Assembly: GCA_964058845.1 (NCBI GenBank)
Contig: CAXKVR010000661.1
Coordinates: forward strand, 1 to 24,146
DNA from: Carex sylvatica
Lineage: Eukaryota > Streptophyta > Magnoliopsida > Poales > Cyperaceae
Reading direction: 5' to 3'
DNA: 24,146 bases
Under the pieces are notes generated by a model. The model saw nothing but the letters and a program-made list of their open reading frames with translations, was not told the origin of the DNA and made no database searches. This document shows, one piece after another, positions 18,581 to 24,146 of this stretch (the first letter of the stretch is position 1; the number at the start of each line of letters is the position of its first letter). Both the position numbers and the translations under genes were made by a program.

Positions 18581-18853
18581 GTTCGATCACCGACTTGACA
18601 AAAAATAAATGAAATGCCATGCAAAGTTGGCTCTGTACCAATCAGCTTTGTCTATCAGAGTTCATCACATTCACAGCCAAAGCAACAATGCAGCGAAAAT
18701 ACTTTAAAAAACTAAGCTCACAGAAAAGCACGCCATAGCTTTCTTTCGCAGAACCAGAGAACACTTTGAAGAACCTTTTTTTTCTCTTGATTTATGAATT
18801 GAACTGGTAAAATATGAATTTATTGTACATTTCAGACAAATATTAATGAGTCT
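18581..18853. other. Intergenic, nothing recognised
   Basis: No coding frame or RNA structure is supported here. A 16-base string gccatagctttctttc (18732) also occurs in the leader of the protein gene (15254), but the flanks do not match. Confidence 0.4.
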
Positions 18854-19223
18854 GGCTAGTATAACATCGGTGTCATATGACACTAACTTCAAACGACTAA
18901 TTCAAACCGTTCAAACCAATTTACTTTATGGAGTGATGCATTTATACGCAAATTTTTTTTTTTATATTTTCGAGTAATTTTAGTATCAAATCAAGCGGTA
19001 AAAATGTTGAAAAATAAATGTATTAAAATTAACTTAAAAACTCACACATTTGACTGCTTGACTTGATACTAAATAAGTTCGAAAAATTATAAATTTTGCA
19101 TGTAAACGCACAACTAATAAAGTAGATCAGTTTGAACAGTTTGGATTCATCGTTTGAAGTCGATTCGATAAGTTTTAGAGTTGGTGTTATATAGGCTAAA
19201 ATAACACTAATGTTATACTAACC
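18854..19223. mobile_element. MITE with long imperfect TIRs, 370 bp
   Basis: The left end GGCTAGTATAACATCGGTGT pairs with the right end read in reverse, GGTTAGTATAACATTAGTGT. The arms continue inward past ttcaaacga (18889) and tcgtttgaag (19149), and past accgttcaaacc and gtttgaacagttt, for over 100 bp. No frame is present. A clear TSD was not found. A degenerate relative occupies 6730-7000 and the window start. Confidence 0.75.
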
Positions 19224-20073
19224 AATTATTAATTATTGTTGTACTTTTGCAATATTTCAAAGAAGAAAAGAAAATTCACGGATACCCTCTCTATAACAAG
19301 GATATAATTCCAAATTTATGAAATAACTATTGGCGGGCCAGGCAAGGAGGGTGGAGAAGCATGTAAAGCAGTTGTTCCTGTTATTTCTGTCTTTTGTTGC
19401 TGTCGGTGCTGCAGAAATTTGCACAGTATTAGTTTGTGTAGAGTATAATTGTGGATATGTACGTATATATGTGTTGCTAGTTTGCTATCACATGAGAGTT
19501 TGTTACTACTCCCAAACATCCAATGCATAATGTACCATAAATCATATACCAATTTGTAAATATTGTTTTAAGTACCTGAAGATGACCCCAATCCAAATTA
19601 ACAACCGCTTGATGGTAAGTCTCATTCTCAACTTCTTTGGATATTAACAAATTAACTCAACATGCAGAAACATTTTGAATATCATGCACTGACTAAATGC
19701 AAGAACAAATTGCCAAATCAAGCCATCTGGAACTCAAAAATTTGGAAGAAAAAACATTAAAAAAAAAGTTCATTGCCAATGGTAATCATTAGTTATAAGT
19801 TTATAACGCAACTTCATGAAGTCAAGAACTAAGCAGCACAATAAGGTTCGCATGATATATAACATAAATCAGCGGGGGAACAATATAATTAACCAAGCAA
19901 TACTTATGAAAATTTATTAATTGATTTTATGGTCCATATTAGCTAGTGTTCTTAATTGTATTGCCCACAAATAGAGAGAGGGATGCAATATCACGTTTCG
20001 GCTTTGTATTTTGATAAATTAAAAATTACATACTTAAAATATATTTTTAAACTAGGTGAAGAGAAACAAAAAA
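19224..20073. other. Intergenic, nothing recognised
   Basis: 850 bp of AT-rich sequence between the MITE and the second tRNA gene. Short open frames here have no recognisable motifs or splice context. Confidence 0.5.
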
Positions 20074-20145
20074 GTCGTTGTAGTATAGTGGTGAGTATTC
20101 CCGCCTGTCACGCGGGTGACCCGGGTTCGATCCCCGGCAACGGCG
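20074..20145 (+). tRNA. tRNA-Asp (anticodon GTC), second copy
   Basis: Identical in all 72 nt to the gene at 18500-18571, in the same orientation, 1574 bp downstream. Stems, anticodon GTC (20107-20109), A box and B box are intact. The upstream flank (gaaacaaaaaa) and downstream flank do not match those of the first copy beyond a T-run. Confidence 0.97.
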
Positions 20146-20146
20146 A

Positions 20147-20155
20147 TTTTTTTTT
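20147..20155 (+). terminator. Pol III terminator of the second tRNA-Asp gene
   Basis: A run of nine T starts one base after the tRNA 3' end. Confidence 0.85.
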
Positions 20156-20667
20156 CCCTTTTTTGGTTTCATATTTTCACGTCTTTGAAATATGATGAAG
20201 TCGGGTAATCGTGTTGCTTAATTAGTCTCGATAACTATTGTCTAGTTTCTCCATGCGTGTGTTTTAACTTCCAAATTATCAGTAGCTTTATTTTATTTCA
20301 TTTCTTGTAAACGCTGTCTATGCGAAGTGATGGAAATCAGTAGGTATTTTCGCACTTCGACAGCCTATCTAGTTAAAAAAAAAAGAAAAAAAGAAGAAGA
20401 GAGGAAATCAAGATTCGGAATTTTCACCATAGTGCAAAAAAAATATTGAATCGAGTTTAAATAGCTAATTAGATTTAAACTCATTAACTAATTAGGTACT
20501 CAATAAAAAACAATGTTTTAACTTATATTTTTCAATACTCTGACTTGTATTTTCTGATTCTCTAATATATAATTCTAATTAAAGCATCAATAAATCAAAG
20601 CTCCTTCATAGTGCTGATATTAAAATCCAAGTTGTTTTAGTCAGCATCCAATTCCAAATTATTTTAG
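20156..20667. other. Intergenic, nothing recognised
   Basis: AT-rich, with a purine-only run at about 20374-20406. No gene or repeat was identified. Confidence 0.5.
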
Positions 20668-20679
20668 CAAAAGAACATT

Positions 20680-20976
20680 GTGCTATTAATAGAATTAGTA
20701 CGAGGAGCTGTTTTGTGGACTTTATGGTTGGTAAGAAATAAGTTGTGTTTTCAGGGGGTTAGAGCTAAACCTCGAGCCGTAGGAGCTCAAATTATTTTTA
20801 TTGCGAAATTTTGGATGACTTCAAAAGATTCTGGGTCTGTTCTTAAATTATCGTTAATACTTCCTACTGATGTGTTGCATATTTCTATTTTTTGTGATGA
20901 TTTACTTGCACAGGAGGAGGTTATGGATGTGATAGTGCAGGAGCACAGGATCCCTATGCAGATGGATCCAACATAA
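20680..20976 (+). pseudogene. C-terminal fragment of LINE ORF2 (zf-RVT-type tail)
   Basis: An open frame of 98 residues ends in TAA at 20974-20976. It contains AVLWTLWLVRNKLCFQG (residues 10-26), the Trp-rich LWxxWLxRNxxxF pattern seen after the reverse-transcriptase domain in plant LINE ORF2 proteins (zf-RVT region), followed by an AQIIFIAKFW-type helix. The frame has no ATG start and is closed upstream by a stop at 20665-20667, so it is a 5'-truncated remnant without the catalytic YxDD region. Confidence 0.7.
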
Positions 20977-21206
20977 GGGAGGTGATGAGTATTTTTTGTA
21001 TACAAAATTGTGCTTATTTTATACTCTTTATGCCTTTAAATTTATTATCCTTAATACTCAAAGAAATGTTTGTTGCAAGTACACAACCGATCAATGTAGT
21101 ACTTAGGATGTCGAACTACAGAGAGTATGGTAGATACTTAGCTTAAACTTTGTGAATTAATTTTAGAAAATGAAAGAAAGTAAAGTGCAATAAGGTAGAA
21201 TTTGGG

Positions 21207-21381
21207 GAGAGAGTATCCTCTGCGGAGTATTCTCTGCAGAGCTGTGCGAAGCTTTTAATCTAATTCGTTCGTTTTGATCGGACGGACCAGATCAGAGGGG
21301 GCCTAAATTTTGAGATCTGATCTGGTTCGTCCGATCAAAACCAACGGACCAGATTAAAAGCTACGTAGAGAATATCGTTCC
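21207..21381. mobile_element. Mutator-like MITE/hairpin inside the LTR, ~175 bp, 9-10-bp TSD
   Basis: The core is a near-perfect 45-bp inverted repeat: 21251-21295 (gcttttaatc to accagatcag) against 21317-21361 (ctgatctggt to gattaaaagc), with a 21-nt spacer. Weaker pairing extends to the ends (gagagtatcctctg-like left, atattctctacgtag in reverse right). Direct repeats gaatttgggg at 21198-21207 and 21382-21391 form a 9-10-bp TSD, which points to the Mutator superfamily. A transcript would fold into a long hairpin. Confidence 0.75.
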
Positions 21382-22442
21382 GAATTTGGGGGGGAAGTTG
21401 TTCTAATAATTCTAATTTTGGATTCAATACCAGGAAGAAAGTAGTTTTAAATAATAAATGAAAATAAAAACAAAGAAAATAAAGATTGGTTTGCTTTCGA
21501 GTTGAGGAGATCTAAGGGGCATTCGGTCTACAATTCATTGTTAATTCTATCTATTCGGTATTTGTTTAAATTCATGTATGATTGGATGAGATTTCTAACC
21601 TAATATGTTAAAAAGGATCACTTTCGTGAATTAATAACGTGCCTAGGTAATTTGGACTTCACAGTTACGTCTTTCACCCTAGCTACATAGACTATAAGCT
21701 CTTGTTAGTCTCTCATCTCCTCGAATATCGGTACTTCACAATTAAGTCCTTCATACCAATATTCGATTCAATTTGAGATATCCTAATTAGAGGTTGACTT
21801 CACAGTTACATCCTTTACCAAATTCCTAATCTTAATTTTTGTAGTTCCGACTTAGATTACAAATTGGTTAGATTCTAATCTAAACCTATGGAATCCTAAT
21901 CTAAATTGGTTACGTCCTTCATAATTTGGTACTCTCATATCCTATCCTAACTACTTTAGTTCTTTCAAATCCAAAGCGGGACTTGTCCAATTCAAGTACT
22001 AAACTATGTAATTAACACAAATGATAAATCACAGAAATCAACAATCAAATTCTATAAAATAATCATAATAAAAATAAATAACCGAATAAGATAAAATTAA
22101 ACAAGTTCATGTATTGACCTAAAACCCCAGAGAGAAATATACTCTCTTTTGGAGAGATCTATTACAAAGCTTGGCAAAAATAAGAAGAAATGATTACACC
22201 CTTTATTGGATCAAAATCCTCAATCTTGCCGACCTCTTGTTCAAATCTTCTTCTTCTCCCTCCTTGGAAAGCTTCCTTGACTGCAGAATTTTTCGCTAAG
22301 TGTGTGATGTCTTGAATGGGAAAGAACCCTATCTTTTATAACAGAAAATCATGCCCAATTTAGAGGCTAGAATGTGGGGTTAGTGGGTGCTATCTTTACA
22401 ATGTTTCTCTTACTGGCATGTCTAATTTTGGCCTTTGAAAAT

Positions 22443-22812
22443 GCGTCCATATTGCATCAGAAATAGAAAAACTGTCAAAAATGCGTATTTCTGGCTGTCT
22501 GTGGGTCCAGTGCGGATGCTCTGGGCCGCAATGGAGGTGAGTGCGTCCACATTAGACTCGAATTTTTTTTCTGTGAAGTGCTGAGATGCTGAAAATTCGT
22601 GTAAGTACTGAGTGCGTCCACAATGGTGTGAGTGCATCTGCATTGGATCCCAAATTTCTTTTTCAATTTCTCAAGTTGTATATCTTCTCGCTAGCTTTTC
22701 AAAAAGTAGTCATACGCTCAAAATAGAGTTACGAGTCAAAAGTTATGGCCATTTTAAGTTCAGGCTCCATTTTTTGCTGGCTGCTACAGTGCTACAGTGC
22801 GTCCGCATTGGG
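22443..22812. repeat. Dispersed 14-bp motif tgcgtccgcattgg within the LTR
   Basis: Variants occur at about 22443 (tgcgtccatattgc), 22541 (tgcgtccacattag), 22613 (tgcgtccacaatgg), 22631 (tgcatctgcattgg) and 22798 (tgcgtccgcattgg); a reshuffled form lies near 22510-22535. All are in the same orientation. Function is unknown. Confidence 0.7.
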
Positions 22813-23258
22813 CTCTTTTTCTTCGTTTTGTTTCATTTTTCTTCATTTCCTGCAAATTAAAACCAAGCAAACGCAGTAACTTGATTTTAGGTGTATTCTA
22901 TTCATTTTATATTCAAAATACAAGATATTTGATATTGTTTCATGATGAAAATCAGATCAAATATGTATATAATTTAAGCCTATCAGGAGGACGGTGAAAT
23001 TTGATACAGGAGTGCAGCCATTTTATTTTGGTTTAGAGGCAGTTTCTTGTATTAGTGTTTGATAATGGTTGGATATTATTTTGTCTCTTGGTTTTTTGGA
23101 TATATGCTTTGTTATGGTGTAGGATTAGTTTATATACGTACTTGAATAGTTGGTTGTTATAAGTCAGGATTGATACCACTGGTACCAGTACTTATCTAAC
23201 AATGTATAATTTTATCTTATTAAATCGGTGGAGTTACTCCACTTTTATAAAAAAAAAA

Positions 23259-24011
23259 TTATCAATAATAATTCAAGATATTTATTTTAATTTTAATCTT
23301 AAATTTAATCCGAATTACAAATCAAACATGCAGAAGGGGGCAAAATAAATTTCAGGGGAAGACAAAATCAATCAAAATGTCCTGATCTCCGTTAAAGCTC
23401 AAAATTCAGAGAAGGCAACTTCAAAATTCAAAAAAGCAGCTGCCCCACTCGGGACCATGTGGATCCGCCCTTGCTCATTCATACAATGGATTTTGTCTCT
23501 ACTATTTTTTTTTTTTTTTAATAAGTGGTCATTACTACCGATTTTCATTAGAAAATCACAGGAGTGAAGATGGTATCAAGCTTGTACCAACCCACCTAAG
23601 TTCTTACATCAACCTCATAGTTAGAATTATTATAAAACATCTAAGTTCTCACATCAATCCTCATATCTAAGATTATTACAAAACAACAGCAAACTAAGAA
23701 TTAAAAAACATAGCTATATAACCACAAAATAACAACTAAAACCTAAAGTCAGAGTCAGATCCAAAAAAAAACCTAAATTTTTAACTCTTTGCTATTTAAA
23801 AAAAAATTAACGTTTTGACCAGCTGATCAAAGAGCAACCAACAATACATTATAATCATTTCAGGATTCAATAAAAAGCTTTATTTTATTATACTATTGTA
23901 ATGGAAAATGAGGAAAATTTATTTGTTGTGTTTCAGTTTTTGCTCTTAAATGATACACAAATTATAATAAAAAGAAGTCAAATAAAATATTAGGTTGTTT
24001 CGGTGTTAAAT
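23259..24011. other. Intergenic; one MITE-like end, otherwise nothing recognised
   Basis: At 23461-23473, ggatccgcccttg is, in reverse, CAAGGGCGGATCC, close to the CAGGGGCGGATC-type end of common plant MITEs and related to the left end of the element at 14767. The sequence before it (gcagctgccccactcggg) fits such an element, but I found no left terminus or TSD. The rest is AT-rich without features. Confidence 0.4.
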
Positions 24012-24146
24012 TGTCACGATCCCGCCGCTAGGCCGGGAATCGCAACAAGAGAGACACCTTGCATCCATCCGTCGTTCCGTCAACTTACATCGCAAAAAAA
24101 AAAAAAAATAATAATAATACGGAGTCAGCTACAAAGCTTAGTAACC
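24012..24146. mobile_element. Possible start of an LTR retrotransposon, cut by the window edge
   Basis: From 24012 the sequence TGTCACGATCCCGCCGCTAG has the TG start and TGTCACG(A/T)CCC opening common among plant LTRs, and base composition changes abruptly here. The other end is outside the window, so neither the LTR nor a TSD can be confirmed. Confidence 0.4.

Larger units (their letters stand above)
20983..22985. mobile_element. Solo LTR, 2003 bp, with 5-bp TSD GGAGG
   Basis: The element starts TGATGAGT and ends CCTATCA, giving TG..CA ends inside a TGAT/ATCA inverted repeat. The 5 bases before (20978-20982) and after (22986-22990) are both ggagg, a perfect TSD of the length made by LTR retrotransposons. 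No gag-pol, PBS or PPT is present, so it is a recombined solo LTR. Features inside are a MITE (21207-21381), runs of cttcacagttacgtc-like phrases (21656-21930) and a repeated tgcgtccgcattgg-type motif (22443-22812). Composition and length recall LTRs of Ty3/gypsy elements; read in reverse, its end (..cttgcaac..tcatca) recalls the Athila/Tat group. Family and orientation are inference. Confidence 0.85.
20668..23258 (+). mobile_element. 5'-truncated LINE (L1-type), split by a solo LTR
   Basis: The left part (to 20982) carries the end of a reverse-transcriptase ORF2. The right part (22991-23258) is its 3' UTR, ending in a short inverted repeat gtggagt/actccac (23228-23242) and a poly-A tail at 23249-23258. 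The two parts are separated by the LTR at 20983-22985 and one copy of its TSD. A stem-loop just before a poly-A tail is common in plant LINEs. The 5' truncation point, probably between 20640 and 20680, and the LINE's own TSD could not be fixed. Confidence 0.7.

Noticed and set aside
19316..19552. Overlapping frames on both strands between MITE and second tRNA
   Set aside because: No motif, splice context or counterpart. They are consistent with random frames.
22422..22860. Several short frames in the right part of the solo LTR
   Set aside because: They lie inside a TSD-defined LTR and read through the repeated tgcgtccgcattgg motif; LTRs of this kind do not code.

Overview
The window is nuclear DNA of a seed plant, probably an angiosperm. 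The evidence is a spliced plant-type gene with GT-AG borders, two eukaryotic tRNA genes without an encoded CCA, plant 5S-rRNA-derived sequence, and plant transposon classes (hAT and Mutator-like MITEs, a CACTA end, an L1-type LINE tail, a solo LTR). It is AT-rich and mostly non-coding. Only one protein gene and two tRNA genes look intact. I cannot name the species.

Positions 1-15190 are a hierarchical tandem duplication. An older event gave two related units, A (about 941-3782) and B (about 3783-6410). A later event copied the whole A+B block, with its upstream promoter-like segment and a 5'-UTR-like exon, to give C (about 9325-12463) and D (about 12464-15190). Shared indels and insertions pair A with C and B with D, which fixes the order of events. 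Inside each unit a still older module of about 120-150 bp recurs two or three times. The copies carry separate later changes: a 5S-rRNA-derived element in A and C, a CACTA end with duplicated flank in A, a 1.4 kb TIR element with a CCCG/CGGG-rich core ahead of C, and a hAT MITE in D.

Positions 15271-17460 hold the one convincing protein gene: two exons, a 272-bp phase-0 intron and 527 residues, from a plant family whose function I do not recognise. It starts where unit D ends. A strong 3' splice site at 15270 and a consensus 5' splice site after the UTR-like exon at 9091 make it possible that the duplicated block is this gene's leader and a long first intron.

Positions 17513-24146 are intergenic and transposon-rich: a hAT MITE with a perfect 8-bp target-site duplication (TSD), two identical tRNA-Asp(GTC) genes, a 370-bp MITE, and a nest in which a LINE 3' end is split by a 2.0-kb solo LTR (5-bp TSD GGAGG) that itself contains a Mutator-like MITE (9-10-bp TSD). 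The window ends in what may be the start of another LTR. No CRISPR, prokaryotic operon or wholly new genetic system was found. The most unusual structure is the two-round duplication of a promoter, UTR exon and intron module ahead of the gene.
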